DNA from: Microvirga sp. BSC39
Lineage (GTDB): Bacteria > Pseudomonadota > Alphaproteobacteria > Rhizobiales > Beijerinckiaceae
Direction of reading: 5' to 3'
NCBI RefSeq assembly: GCF_000739015.1
Contig: NZ_JPUG01000055.1
Coordinates: 1 to 64,000 of the forward strand
Length of the DNA: 64,000 nucleotides
A program made the position numbers and the translations under genes. Shown piece by piece: positions 26,749-35,959 of the stretch. How positions within the stretch are numbered: the stretch's first letter is position 1; each line of letters begins with the position of its first letter. Under the pieces are notes generated by a model. It had not been told where the DNA came from. It ran no database searches and was given only the letters and a program-made list of their open reading frames with translations.

Positions 26749-27601
26749 GGCAACTCCTCTGGAAACTGACAGAGTCACCTGATACGTCCGGAAGTATATT
26801 TCAAGGTTAGATCGTAGCTAAGCACATTTTTCGTCCGCATCCATAGCAGCAGAGTAGATGATGAGACCTATGCTAAAGTTGTAGCAAAGCAGCAGCAGAG
26901 TAGATGATCGCATATATGCTTGTAGCCTTGTATCTGAGGGCTCATCCCATAGCTGTCCTCATCGGCAAATGCGAAACCTGTTCCTCACGCACCACGTATT
27001 CCATAACGGGCCTCACCGACATCGCGTAGTTGTCGTAGCTACGAAGAAGCGGCATCCATCCGCGAATTTGCCTATCAGAGCAGATCCGCGGATGATCGGC
27101 GAAGATCCGCCAGTAGGCCTTGTTGCACGGATACGCGATTTGGCAGTCGAAGGCGGATAGCATAGGCGGGCTGCGCCCTTCTGACCCCGGATTTCTGCCG
27201 TGCCCTTCAAGGCTCATGCCGCTCGCCGTCACCACATTCCCAAACAGCGGTACCGGGTGGTCAGCCAAGCGCGATAATTTGAGAGGGACCAGCTCCAGCG
27301 TAAAACATCAGGGCCGGCGGTCATGAAGAACCGCGTTCAAAGGCCGGAGACATGACTTGCACCCGCCCCGCTAGGCCGAAACGTCATCAACAATCACGTT
27401 GCCAAACGGGCGCCATCCAGACATGACGATGCCCGAGGGCCAACAACTGGCGGCTGAGATGGTGAGCCCCTACACACGCCTCCATCCCGATCAGGCAGGT
27501 GGGCATGGAGCGATCGGTTCGACCCTCGGAGCTTTTGGATCGAGTTTGCCCCCAGCCCCGCGATCAATTATATTATCTTCCTGAGCGGTATGGTTTCGAG
27601 A
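26749..27601. other. Long gene-poor stretch with an 18-base direct repeat
   Basis: About 850 bases carry no recognisable gene. A perfect direct repeat, AGCAGCAGAGTAGATGAT, occurs at 26845-26862 and 26891-26908. A 108-residue minus-strand frame at 26942-27268 has no ribosome site or family resemblance and is not called. Confidence 0.5.
26845..26908. repeat. 18-base direct repeat pair, 46 bases apart
   Basis: AGCAGCAGAGTAGATGAT begins at 26845 and again at 26891. The context is AT-rich and intergenic. It may be a short duplication or a pair of binding sites upstream of the DUF6894 gene. Confidence 0.5.
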
Positions 27602-27790
27602 ATGCCACCGAGAGCGGAGCATGGTGTCGAGAACAGACGTGGCGTAGGCCAGTCGGCCCCGCTAAATGTGATCCTGCTTGCCAGTGCAGCGCTGTTTCTG
27701 CTTGCAGCCGGGGCGCTCCTCGCATTCCGAACCGGTACCTTTGTATCGTTTGGCGATACCATGCTCTCGGTGATCGCTTGGTGCCTTTGA
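27602..27790 (+). CDS. Possible small membrane protein
   Basis: The frame of about 62 residues has one clear hydrophobic helix (LNVILLASAALFLLAAGALL). The ribosome site is weak and there is no family match, so it may be spurious. It precedes the cytochrome c gene by about 185 bases. Confidence 0.3.
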   Translation: MPPRAEHGVENRRGVGQSAPLNVILLASAALFLLAAGALLAFRTGTFVSFGDTMLSVIAWCL

Positions 27791-27975
27791 TGATGCTTTC
27801 CGACTAAGCGCCGGTGCGCCTTCCTGTAAGCTGGTCTAACTTCGCAAAGTCTGTCCGACCTCCGCGAGTTCAGTCGGTTCTCCGGCGCCGTCGAGGATCT
27901 ACGATTGGCCACACCCTGTGGTGTGTTAACGTCCTCGAAACGCGTTGACCGTGCAATCGACACACGGAGGTGGAG

Positions 27976-28383
27976 ATGGGTAAATACGCGTGTGCACTTG
28001 GGTTTCTTGCTCTCGGCGTGTTCGCAGTCACGACTGAAAGCCGCGCCCAGGATGCGGCTGCCGGCGAGAAGGTGTTTGCCCAATGCCGTGCCTGCCATCA
28101 GGTGGGCGAGAACGCCAAGAACGCCGTGGGCCCGGTGCTGAACGGGCTCTTTGGGCGCCCGGCCGGGACAGTCGAAGGGTACAACTACTCCCCGGCCAAC
28201 AAGAATTCCGGCATCACCTGGGATGAGGCGGTCTTCAAGGAATACATCCAGAACCCAAGGGCCAAGATCCCCGGCACCAAGATGGTCTATGCGGGGCTGA
28301 AGGACGAGCAGCGCATCAACGACCTCACCGCCTATCTCAAGCAGTTCAACGCCACAGGTAAAAAGACTGCAGCGGTCCAATAG
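27976..28383 (+). CDS. Class I cytochrome c
   Basis: This protein of about 135 residues has a signal peptide (about 1-24, ending SRAQ), one c-type heme site CRACH and a C-terminal methionine ligand in PGTKMVYAGL. It resembles mitochondrial-type cytochrome c550 and should carry electrons in the periplasm to the oxidase encoded next. The ATG at 27976 is preferred because GGAGG lies at correct distance; a GTG two codons upstream overlaps that site. The oxidase operon starts 425 bases downstream. Confidence 0.93.
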   Translation: MGKYACALGFLALGVFAVTTESRAQDAAAGEKVFAQCRACHQVGENAKNAVGPVLNGLFGRPAGTVEGYNYSPANKNSGITWDEAVFKEYIQNPRAKIPGTKMVYAGLKDEQRINDLTAYLKQFNATGKKTAAVQ

Positions 28384-28807
28384 CCTGGTCTCAGCGTCTC
28401 GCGCCCGCTCGGCCGTTGCGGGTACCTGGAAACATCAACTGTTTGACACCTTGTCCATTTAGGTTGATCATAACTATGCGAGCTGCGCTCTGGTCCGGTC
28501 GATCGAGCGGACGGGGAGCTCATGAAGGCCATGGACGTCACCGGGTCTGGTGATGTGGGGTCTCGAGCATGACGGTTGAGGTAATCGCCGTTGGTAGAAG
28601 AACCGAGGTCGTTCATTCCCGCGCGGCTGGGTTGAACAGACCCCGCTCTATCTTTTCGCGTCAGGTCGACACGCTCTTTAGGAATCGGGACGAAACGATC
28701 GGAGAACACCGTCCGCAGGCTCATGGAGCGCAGCATCCGTGGTGCTTCGGGATCCAACAGAACGGCCTCTCGATGCATAACCGCGGCTTCAGCCGGAGGT
28801 GGACCTG
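28384..28807. other. Leader region of the cytochrome oxidase operon
   Basis: This stretch of 424 bases has no convincing gene. A TTGACA at 28443-28448 could be a -35 box for the oxidase operon, but no good -10 hexamer follows at normal spacing. Confidence 0.35.
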
Positions 28808-29641
28808 ATGCCAATTGCGCTCGCATTAGTCTTGATCGCCGTCGGCTCAACGCTGTTTCACACCTTGAGCCCTTGGTGGTGGACGCCCATCGCATCGAAC
28901 TGGGGCTATATCGACAACACGCTTATCATCACGTTCTGGATTACAGGGACGGCTTTCGTCGCAGTCGTTCTGTTCATGGCATATTGTGTCTATCGGTTCC
29001 GACACGGTGGCCCGGAACAACCCCATTACGAACCCGAAAACAAGCGCCTCGAATGGACGCTTACCATCGCAACGGCAATCGGTGTCGCCGCCATGCTGGC
29101 GCCAGGCCTGTTTGTCTGGCACCAATTCGTGACGGTGCCGGACGAAGCAACCGACGTGGAGATAGTCGCGCGGCAGTGGTCGTGGAGCTTCCGCCTCCCC
29201 GGTAAGGACGGTCGACTCGGCACGTCAGACGTTCGCAATATCAGCGCCGAGAACCCGCTCGGGCTCAATCCGCGTGACCCGCTTGGCCAAGATGATGTGG
29301 TGATCGAAACTGGCGATTTGCACCTGCAGATCGACAAGCCAGTCAAGATCCTGCTGCGTTCGACCGACGTCCTGCATAATTTCTACGTGCCAGAATTCCG
29401 CGGGAAGATGGATATGGTTCCGGGCTCGGTAACGTACTTCTGGCTCACCCCAACCAGGACCGGAACTTTTGACATTCTGTGCGCCGAATTGTGCGGAGTT
29501 GGGCATCCCCAGATGCGCGGCGCGGTCGTAGTGGCCGACGAGGCCGCTTACCAGACTTGGCTTGGAGAGCAGCGGACCTTCGCAGAGCTCTCCGGAATGA
29601 CCAAAATCATGAAGGCGAATTTCATGCCTGCCGAGAAGTAG
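28808..29641 (+). CDS. coxB: Cytochrome c oxidase subunit II
   Basis: This 277-residue protein has two N-terminal membrane helices and a periplasmic cupredoxin domain with the CuA ligands: His in STDVLHNFYVP, and CAELCGVGHPQM with two Cys, the bridging Glu, His and Met. It takes electrons from cytochrome c and passes them to subunit I. There is no fused cytochrome c domain; the separate gene at 27976 may serve. The ATG at 28808 has GGAGG eight bases upstream. It is the first gene of the operon with subunits I, III, III-like and IV. Confidence 0.95.
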   Translation: MPIALALVLIAVGSTLFHTLSPWWWTPIASNWGYIDNTLIITFWITGTAFVAVVLFMAYCVYRFRHGGPEQPHYEPENKRLEWTLTIATAIGVAAMLAPGLFVWHQFVTVPDEATDVEIVARQWSWSFRLPGKDGRLGTSDVRNISAENPLGLNPRDPLGQDDVVIETGDLHLQIDKPVKILLRSTDVLHNFYVPEFRGKMDMVPGSVTYFWLTPTRTGTFDILCAELCGVGHPQMRGAVVVADEAAYQTWLGEQRTFAELSGMTKIMKANFMPAEK

Positions 29642-29666
29642 GAGAGCAGGGAAGGGAGGATACCCC

Positions 29667-31424
29667 ATGGTCGACGCCGTCATTGGCCCCGAACCAGTCC
29701 CACCAGCGGAAGTCGCCGAGGTAGAGCTTTACCATCCCCATAGCTGGATTACGAGATACGTCTTTTCACAGGACGCCAAAGTCATCGCCATCCAGTACTC
29801 CCTGACCGCCATGGCGATAGGTCTCGTCGCTCTTGTGCTGTCCTGGCTGATGCGGTGGCAGCTCGCATTCCCGGGGACTCTCTCCTTCATCGACCCGAGC
29901 CAGTATCTGCAATATATCACCATGCACGGCATGATCATGGTGGTGTACCTGCTCACAGCGCTCTTTCTAGGCGGCTTCGGCAACTATCTTATCCCGCTCA
30001 TGCTCGGCGCGCGCGACATGGCGTTCCCGTATCTCAATATGCTGAGCTACTGGATTTACCTCTTGGCAGTTCTCGTCCTCGTGTCGAGTTTCTTCGTTCC
30101 AGGCGGTCCGACTGGGGCCGGCTGGACGCTCTACCCGCCGCAGGCCATTCTCCAGGGCACGCCCGGATACGAGATGGGCATTATACTGATGCTGACGTCA
30201 CTCATCATCTTCATCATCGGCTTCACTATGGGCGGGTTGAATTACGTCGTCACGGTGCTCCAGGGTCGTGCCCGCGGTATGACGCTGATGCGCATGCCGC
30301 TTACGGTTTGGGGCATCTTCACGGCGACGGTTTTGGCCCTCCTGGCATTTCCAGCGCTCTTCGTCGGCGCCGTCATGATGCTGTTCGACAGGGTACTCGG
30401 CACGAGCTTTTTCATGCCATCCCTCGTATCCATGGGCGAGCAGCTGCAATATGGGGGCGGAAGCCCGATCCTGTTCCAGCACCTGTTCTGGTTCTTCGGG
30501 CACCCAGAGGTGTACATTGTGGCATTGCCGGCCTTCGGGATCGTGTCTGATCTTATCAGCACCCATGCGCGCCGCAACATCTTCGGCTATCGCATGATGG
30601 TCTGGGCCATCGTAGCAATCGGTGTGCTAAGCTTCGTCGTGTGGGCGCACCACATGTATGTAAGCGGTATGAACCCCTGGTTTGGCTTTTTCTTCGCCAC
30701 GACCACCCTTATCATTGCGATCCCGACAGCCATCAAGGTCTACAATTGGGTGTTGACCCTATGGCGCGGCGACATCCACCTGACAATCCCCATGCTGTTC
30801 GCATTGGCCTTCATCGTCACGTTCGTCAATGGCGGGCTCACGGGCCTCTTTCTCGGCAACGTAGTCGTGGACGTGCCGCTCTCCGATACGATGTTCGTCG
30901 TCGCGCATTTCCATATGGTGATGGGCGTCGCGCCGATCTTCGTCATCTTTGGGGCGTTATATCATTGGTACCCAAAGGTAACCGGGCGCATGCTGAATGA
31001 GGGTCTCGGCCAGCTCCATTTCTGGATCACGTTCCTAGGCGCCTACGCAATCTTCTTCCCGATGCACTATCTTGGACTTCTCGGGGTGCCGCGGCGCTAC
31101 CACGAAATGGGTTCGACTAGTTTCGTGCCGGAGTCGGCACAGAGTCTGAACGTCTTCATCACGGTCGCAGCACTGATTGTCGGAGCGGTGCAACTCGTGT
31201 TCCTGTTCAATCTGATCTGGAGCCTGCGGTACGGACGGGAATCGGGCGGCAATCCCTGGCGGGCGACCACGCTCGAATGGCAAACCCCCGAAACTCCGCC
31301 GCCGCATGGGAACTGGGGCAAGGAACTCCCGGTCGTCTATCGGTGGGCCTACGACTATAACGTCCCCGGCGCAAAGGAGGACTTCCTGCCCCAGAACCGG
31401 CCACCTGAAACCAGTCCAGCCTGA
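29667..31424 (+). CDS. coxA: Cytochrome c oxidase subunit I
   Basis: This 585-residue protein with twelve or more membrane helices is the catalytic subunit, which binds heme a and the heme a3-CuB centre and reduces O2 to water while pumping protons. Visible ligands include TMHGMIMV, the CuB motif FWFFGHPEVYI with the crosslinking His-Tyr and the D-channel Glu, AHHMYV and AHFHMVMG. GGGAGG precedes the ATG. It is 25 bases after coxB. The pattern matches heme-copper oxidases of the A family; the resemblance to the Bradyrhizobium CoxN type comes from the operon order. Confidence 0.96.
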   Translation: MVDAVIGPEPVPPAEVAEVELYHPHSWITRYVFSQDAKVIAIQYSLTAMAIGLVALVLSWLMRWQLAFPGTLSFIDPSQYLQYITMHGMIMVVYLLTALFLGGFGNYLIPLMLGARDMAFPYLNMLSYWIYLLAVLVLVSSFFVPGGPTGAGWTLYPPQAILQGTPGYEMGIILMLTSLIIFIIGFTMGGLNYVVTVLQGRARGMTLMRMPLTVWGIFTATVLALLAFPALFVGAVMMLFDRVLGTSFFMPSLVSMGEQLQYGGGSPILFQHLFWFFGHPEVYIVALPAFGIVSDLISTHARRNIFGYRMMVWAIVAIGVLSFVVWAHHMYVSGMNPWFGFFFATTTLIIAIPTAIKVYNWVLTLWRGDIHLTIPMLFALAFIVTFVNGGLTGLFLGNVVVDVPLSDTMFVVAHFHMVMGVAPIFVIFGALYHWYPKVTGRMLNEGLGQLHFWITFLGAYAIFFPMHYLGLLGVPRRYHEMGSTSFVPESAQSLNVFITVAALIVGAVQLVFLFNLIWSLRYGRESGGNPWRATTLEWQTPETPPPHGNWGKELPVVYRWAYDYNVPGAKEDFLPQNRPPETSPA

Positions 31425-31437
31425 GGAGGGAACCGCC

Positions 31438-32103
31438 ATGGGCATCACGATCCTTTTCTTCTCAGGCCTGGCCGTGATCGCCGTGTGGTGGCTCTCGACT
31501 CAGAGGCTGACCTCAAAGCCGTGGCTCGAGCAAGGAGCCGCTGGGGAGTTCCCCGGCACCGGCGTATCCTCCGCCCCTATGGCCAAGGTCGGGCTCGGGG
31601 TTTTCCTTGCTGCCATCGGCTCGCTCTTCGCCCTGTTCATTAGCGCATATTTCATGCGGATGCAGTTGGCCGACTGGCGCCCAGTGCCAAAACCGACACT
31701 GCTGTGGGTCAACACCGGCGTACTGATGCTGAGCAGCGCTGCCCTTCAATTGGCGCGTGCACGGGCGGATCAGGATGACATCGCCGGCGTGCGAACGGCT
31801 CTGCTCATGGCAGGCGGAGCGGCCCTCGTCTTTGTCTCCGGACAGCTTTATGCTTGGCGGCAGCTCAGCGACGCCGGCTACTTCCTAACGTCAAATCCGG
31901 CAAGCTCGTTCTTCTACCTCATTACCGCCCTGCATGGTGTACATGTGCTCGGTGGCCTCGTGGCGCTAGGGCGGAACGTTGCACGCGCATGGCAGGGACG
32001 CAACCTCGCGCGCCTCAGCCTCGGTCTCGATCTCTGCAGCCTCTATTGGGATTTCCTGTTACTAATATGGCTCGTCCTATTCGGTCTCCTGTTGCTAAGC
32101 TAG
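31438..32103 (+). CDS. coxC: Cytochrome c oxidase subunit III
   Basis: This 221-residue membrane protein is of the heme-copper oxidase subunit III family, with FALFISAYFMRM near the N-terminal third and ITALHGVHVLGGLV carrying the conserved His pair. The ATG at 31438 with GAGGAGGG upstream is chosen; the open frame extends further upstream into subunit I. Subunit III stabilises the oxidase and its proton uptake. It is the first of two subunit III-type genes in a row. Confidence 0.88.
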   Translation: MGITILFFSGLAVIAVWWLSTQRLTSKPWLEQGAAGEFPGTGVSSAPMAKVGLGVFLAAIGSLFALFISAYFMRMQLADWRPVPKPTLLWVNTGVLMLSSAALQLARARADQDDIAGVRTALLMAGGAALVFVSGQLYAWRQLSDAGYFLTSNPASSFFYLITALHGVHVLGGLVALGRNVARAWQGRNLARLSLGLDLCSLYWDFLLLIWLVLFGLLLLS

Positions 32104-32113
32104 GAGGACAATA

Positions 32114-32836
32114 ATGGCGCGATCCGAGATAGCGGATGCAACCGTGGCGGATAGCCGACCCACACGGTGGCGTTCCATCGTGACCGACTGGGCATCAGAC
32201 CAGAGAGCCTTCAAACAAGTCTCCTGGGGGAAGGCCATGATGTGGATCTTCCTTCTGAGCGACACATTTATCTTCAGCTGCTTTCTCCTGTCCTACATGA
32301 CAGTTCGCATGTCGACGACGGTGGAATGGCCCAACCCCAGCGAGGTCTTCGCCCTGCATCTATTCGGGCGAAACATCCCGCTCATTCTCATCGCCATTAT
32401 GACGTTCGTGCTGATAACCTCAAGCGGCACCATGGCAATGGCGGTCAATTTTGCCTATCGGCGCGACCGCAGGAAGACTGCGATCCTGATGCTCGTAACC
32501 GCTCTGCTCGGCGCTGCCTTTGTAGGCATGCAGGCATTCGAATGGACAAAGCTGATTGAGGAAGGCGTCAGACCGTGGGAGAATCCCTGGGGGGCGCCCC
32601 AGTTCGGCTCGACATTCTTCATGATCACAGGGTTTCATGGCACGCATGTCACGTTCGGCGTAATCTTCCTGCTCATCGTTGCCCGCAAGGTTTGGCGTGG
32701 TGATTTCGATACTGGACGGCGAGGCTTCTTCACAAGCCGCAGCGGCAATTACGAGACTGTGGAGATCACGGGCCTCTACTGGCACTTCGTCGATCTAGTG
32801 TGGGTTTTCATCTTCGCATTCTTCTATTTGTGGTGA
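32114..32836 (+). CDS. Second cytochrome c oxidase subunit III-type protein
   Basis: This 240-residue protein has about five membrane helices and motifs of the same family: MMWIFLLSDTFIFSCFL, AFEWTKLIEEG, MITGFHGTHVTFGV and a terminal GLYWHFVDLVWVFIF. AGGAGG precedes the ATG, ten bases after the preceding stop. A tandem of two subunit III-like genes is the arrangement of coxO and coxP in Bradyrhizobium; whether both subunits join one complex is not known from sequence. Confidence 0.88.
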   Translation: MARSEIADATVADSRPTRWRSIVTDWASDQRAFKQVSWGKAMMWIFLLSDTFIFSCFLLSYMTVRMSTTVEWPNPSEVFALHLFGRNIPLILIAIMTFVLITSSGTMAMAVNFAYRRDRRKTAILMLVTALLGAAFVGMQAFEWTKLIEEGVRPWENPWGAPQFGSTFFMITGFHGTHVTFGVIFLLIVARKVWRGDFDTGRRGFFTSRSGNYETVEITGLYWHFVDLVWVFIFAFFYLW

Positions 32837-32843
32837 GGCAACC

Positions 32844-33197
32844 ATGGCTCAGGCTAACGACCATTCTGCGCGAGTCGCTCACGATCAAATACATCAACCT
32901 CCGATCAGGCTCTACCTTGTGGTCTGGGGATGGCTGTTCGTGCTGAGCACGTTCTCGTACCTGGTCGACTACCTCCAGTTCCAGGGCTATTTGCGATGGA
33001 GTCTGATCTTGCTCTTCATGCTCCTGAAAGCGGGACTCATTATCGCTGTCTTCATGCACATGGCTTGGGAGCGGCTATCCCTGCTCTACGCCATTCTGCT
33101 CCCACCGGCCGTGGTGTTCGTCTTCCTTGGCATCATGATTTTTGAGTCGAACTATACGCTTTTCACGCGCCTAGCCTTTTTTGCGACCGCCCCATGA
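32844..33197 (+). CDS. Cytochrome oxidase subunit IV (prokaryotic type)
   Basis: This 117-residue protein has three membrane helices and the MHMAWERL motif shared by CtaF/CyoD-type small subunits. It follows the second subunit III gene by seven bases and closes the oxidase operon. It probably helps assembly or stability of the CuB centre, as proposed for the family. Confidence 0.85.
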   Translation: MAQANDHSARVAHDQIHQPPIRLYLVVWGWLFVLSTFSYLVDYLQFQGYLRWSLILLFMLLKAGLIIAVFMHMAWERLSLLYAILLPPAVVFVFLGIMIFESNYTLFTRLAFFATAP

Positions 33198-33245
33198 AAA
33201 GCACCGCCCGCCACGGACCCAGGTAGTGCGTCAAGATTGAGGCAC

Positions 33246-34070
33246 TCAGATCTTAGACGGATCTTTCGTACCGTCAGCCGGTTCCACGGTGCGACGATAC
33301 AGATGCCAGCTCGCATGGCCGAGGATCGGCATCACTACCGCGAGCCCAACTAAGAGCGGAGCCGAGCCGATCATCAGGAGGCCGGCAATTATTGCTGCCC
33401 AGAGCGCCATCGGGCCAGGATTGGCCAGCACCGCTCTAATGGAGGTCTGGACAGCACAGATTACTCCAACATCACGGTCGAGGAGCAGCGGGAATGAGAC
33501 GACACTAACACTGAAAGCCACGAAGGCGAACACAAGCCCGATAGCATGGCCCAAGACGATCATCGTCCATCCCCGTTGGGTGGTTAGGACGTCGTAGATG
33601 AAGCCCGTGTACGACTCAGGAGCCATTGCGCCATACAGCGACTCATAGAGAGCCTTCGCGGCAAAGAGCCATAGGACGAGGATGACCATCAGCGCAACGC
33701 CCAGCGCAAGGATCGCGGGCAGTGCGGGAGAGCGCACCACGTCGAAGACATGCCGTACTGATGTGTCCATCCCAAGCTCTCGGCGGCGGCTCAATTCATA
33801 CAAGCCGATGGCCGCGACAGGGCCGACCAGCGCAAAGCCTGATACGAGAGGAAAGAGCAAAGGCAGTGCGTTGCTCGTGAATGTTAGAGCGCTAAGAACG
33901 ACGCCGAAAAGCGGATAGATCAAACCCAGAAAGGCGAGATGTGTTGGCATTGACATAAAATCGTCAACGCCTTTAACAATTGCCTCCTTGAGGTCCGCCA
34001 GCCCGATCTTTCGAACTGGAACATAGGCCGGAGTTACTTCGGTACCTGTCAGCACATGAAAGTTCGCCAT
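33246..34070 (-). CDS. DUF2189 membrane protein
   Basis: This 274-residue protein has about six membrane helices and the features of DUF2189, including LADLKEAIVKGVDDFMSMP near the start and LASWHLYRR-type residues at the end. The family often lies next to cytochrome c oxidase genes in alphaproteobacteria but has no proven function. It converges on the oxidase operon. AGGAGGA six bases before the ATG supports the start. Confidence 0.85.
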   Translation of the reverse strand: MANFHVLTGTEVTPAYVPVRKIGLADLKEAIVKGVDDFMSMPTHLAFLGLIYPLFGVVLSALTFTSNALPLLFPLVSGFALVGPVAAIGLYELSRRRELGMDTSVRHVFDVVRSPALPAILALGVALMVILVLWLFAAKALYESLYGAMAPESYTGFIYDVLTTQRGWTMIVLGHAIGLVFAFVAFSVSVVSFPLLLDRDVGVICAVQTSIRAVLANPGPMALWAAIIAGLLMIGSAPLLVGLAVVMPILGHASWHLYRRTVEPADGTKDPSKI

Positions 34071-34205
34071 AGTCGCTCCTCCTGAGCAGGGCTCAAGGTG
34101 GTCGCGGGTTCACGTCGTACGCAGAACGGTTGGTCACGGTGCCGCAACCCTTACCGAGTTAAACTATACGCCCTTCAGCGGGGATTGTCGCCCCTGTGCT
34201 GGTGA

Positions 34206-34466
34206 TCAAGTCTCGGGCGTCCAAGCCATCGCGCCAGCCAACAGCAGAAGTGCTCCGAGGGCAAGCAGCACGAGTCCGGGCCAAATTGCCCTGAGAGGAA
34301 AACGCGCACTTTCCCCCTTGGGCTCCAGAGTGTCGCCGGCATAGCCCTGACGAGCCGATCTCGCACCACTCAACCGACCTCGCCCTAGTGCCTTTGCCGC
34401 CGTGAACAGCACTCCACCAAGCACGAGGAGCGCGCCTATCCAGATAAGGCCTATGTTCAGCTGCAT
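34206..34466 (-). CDS. Small two-helix membrane protein
   Basis: This 86-residue protein has hydrophobic helices at about 5-25 and 62-82 joined by a basic loop. GGAGG lies before the ATG at good spacing. No family is recognised. It is upstream of the DUF2189 gene on the same strand, with a 135-base gap. Confidence 0.6.
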   Translation of the reverse strand: MQLNIGLIWIGALLVLGGVLFTAAKALGRGRLSGARSARQGYAGDTLEPKGESARFPLRAIWPGLVLLALGALLLLAGAMAWTPET

Positions 34467-34783
34467 TTCAGCCTCCGAGACAAGCTTGACATTTGGTGTC
34501 TATGCCATCGAAGCCTAATCCTACCGTTGGGACGATGTCATGGAAATCTAGGATGAGAGCTGGGTAACGCTCGTACTATGGCAGATCGCAAGATCAGTTC
34601 GGGCTTAGCGATCGAGCGAAGGTCTGGATGTGGCACTACTCGGAAGTAGACCGGACGTCCGCCTTAGCGGCGAACAGCGGACATTCCTGAAAGGCAGGGG
34701 ATTTCATTGTTTGCCCCTGATCTGGACGAATAGTCCGTTTCGACCTTGTATCCTGCACCCGAGGACCGGGACAGGTGAAGGGG
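34467..34783. other. Intergenic, contains one copy of a repeat
   Basis: No gene is seen. Positions 34641-34716 resemble 36076-36149 on the other side of the cyclase gene, sharing GAACAGC, CGGACA-TCC and a GATTTC...TTTGCC end. Confidence 0.45.
34641..34716. repeat. Repeat copy A flanking the cyclase gene
   Basis: GGAAGTAGACCGGACGTCCG begins a 76-base segment that ends GATTTCATTGTTTGCC. It aligns, with one gap and substitutions, to 36076-36149. Inside it CGGACGTCCG is a perfect palindrome. Confidence 0.45.
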
Positions 34784-35959
34784 CTATGGGTGTTCGCCGG
34801 AACCGTTTAGCGAGAAGATCATCTGCTCGTCTGGAACACCTTTCAGAGCAAACGCACCCAGAGCATGCGTTGCTGCTGATGGGAGCAGTGCGGCGACTTC
34901 CTGAGAGCACACCGCCACATTGCCGGTACTCTTGGCAAACGCTTCGAGCCGACTGACCAGATTGACCGTCGGCCCAACCACGGTGAAGTCGAGGCGGTCG
35001 GGGCTGCCGATGTTGCCGTAGGTGACAGGGCCGATGTGCAGGCAGGCGACAAACTGCAGATCACCCTCCTCATCGGCTCTCGCCAAGGCGGCGTCCAAGG
35101 CCCGGCAAGCCTGCCGGGTGGCCTCTGCTCGTCCGCTCTCTTCAACAGAAAAGATCGACAGGATGCCATCGCCGATGAACTTCAGCACGTCACCGCCCTC
35201 TGTCCGCACGGCCCCGACAACCACCTCCAGATAGCGGTCGAGGTGCTCCAGCACTTGATCGGGTGGCAATCGCTGCGACAGAGTTGTGTACCCGCGCAGG
35301 TCCGTCAGCAGCACGGCGGCTTCGATTTCGAAGCAGTCGCCTCGTCGAATCGCCCCTGCCACGACGCGTTTAGCAGGCCCCTCGCCAAGATACGTTTGCA
35401 GAAGGCTCTCACTGGAACGCCGCATCGCGGCAGGTTCCAGTGCCGCGGCCAGGAAGGAGCCCAGCTCCTCGATGAGGCCCACCTCCTCCGGGCTGAAGTC
35501 CCGCTGGCCGTCGGTCGTGAAGGAGGCTCCCTGAACCGATCCATCACCGTATATGATGGGAATGGCTAGGTAGTCTGTGCCGCCCTCAGCGGCCACCTCC
35601 AAGAGCACGTGATGGTCGAGGGCTGGATCCAGGTGCCGAAGGGAGCGGCGGAAGCTGGCTCTTGTCGTGTTGACATGCTCGAAGGGGCTGCCGGTGTAGG
35701 AGCGTGTCGCGAGGATTCTGTGGGGCACGGTGTACGCCTCGGCCCCGGCTCCTCGCACCCATTTGACACCCCAGACGCCGATGAGAGGATTGGCCAGGCG
35801 TTGCCCAACCCGAACGCGCCAGAGTGGCACGCCTGCGGTCAGCAGCCGTTCGCAGTACTCTGTGACGATGTCAGCTGGAGCGAGTGTGGTGCGGGCTGGT
35901 CCAGCGAGCCACCGAGCAAGGTCGAGGACGCTGGGGAGGCGTTTGGGGATCTGGGGCAT
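34784..35959 (-). CDS. Class III adenylate/guanylate cyclase with GAF-like N-terminus
   Basis: This protein of about 391 residues has an N-terminal GAF-like sensor (VLLEVAAEGGTDYLAIPI, then GQRDFSPEEVGLIEELGSFL) and a class III cyclase domain from about residue 215. Its metal-binding Asp lies in VLLTDLRGYTTLS, with GGDVLKFIGDGILSIF and DFTVVGPTVNLVSRLE following. The start MPQIPKRLPS at 35959 is chosen because the upstream 53 residues look non-coding; the ribosome site there is only moderate. It likely makes cAMP in response to a small ligand. It is monocistronic and flanked on both sides by the same repeat. Confidence 0.85.
   Translation of the reverse strand: MPQIPKRLPSVLDLARWLAGPARTTLAPADIVTEYCERLLTAGVPLWRVRVGQRLANPLIGVWGVKWVRGAGAEAYTVPHRILATRSYTGSPFEHVNTTRASFRRSLRHLDPALDHHVLLEVAAEGGTDYLAIPIIYGDGSVQGASFTTDGQRDFSPEEVGLIEELGSFLAAALEPAAMRRSSESLLQTYLGEGPAKRVVAGAIRRGDCFEIEAAVLLTDLRGYTTLSQRLPPDQVLEHLDRYLEVVVGAVRTEGGDVLKFIGDGILSIFSVEESGRAEATRQACRALDAALARADEEGDLQFVACLHIGPVTYGNIGSPDRLDFTVVGPTVNLVSRLEAFAKSTGNVAVCSQEVAALLPSAATHALGAFALKGVPDEQMIFSLNGSGEHP

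Noticed and set aside
26942..27268. 108-codon minus-strand frame in the gene-poor stretch
   Set aside because: No ribosome site, mixed composition, no recognisable domain.
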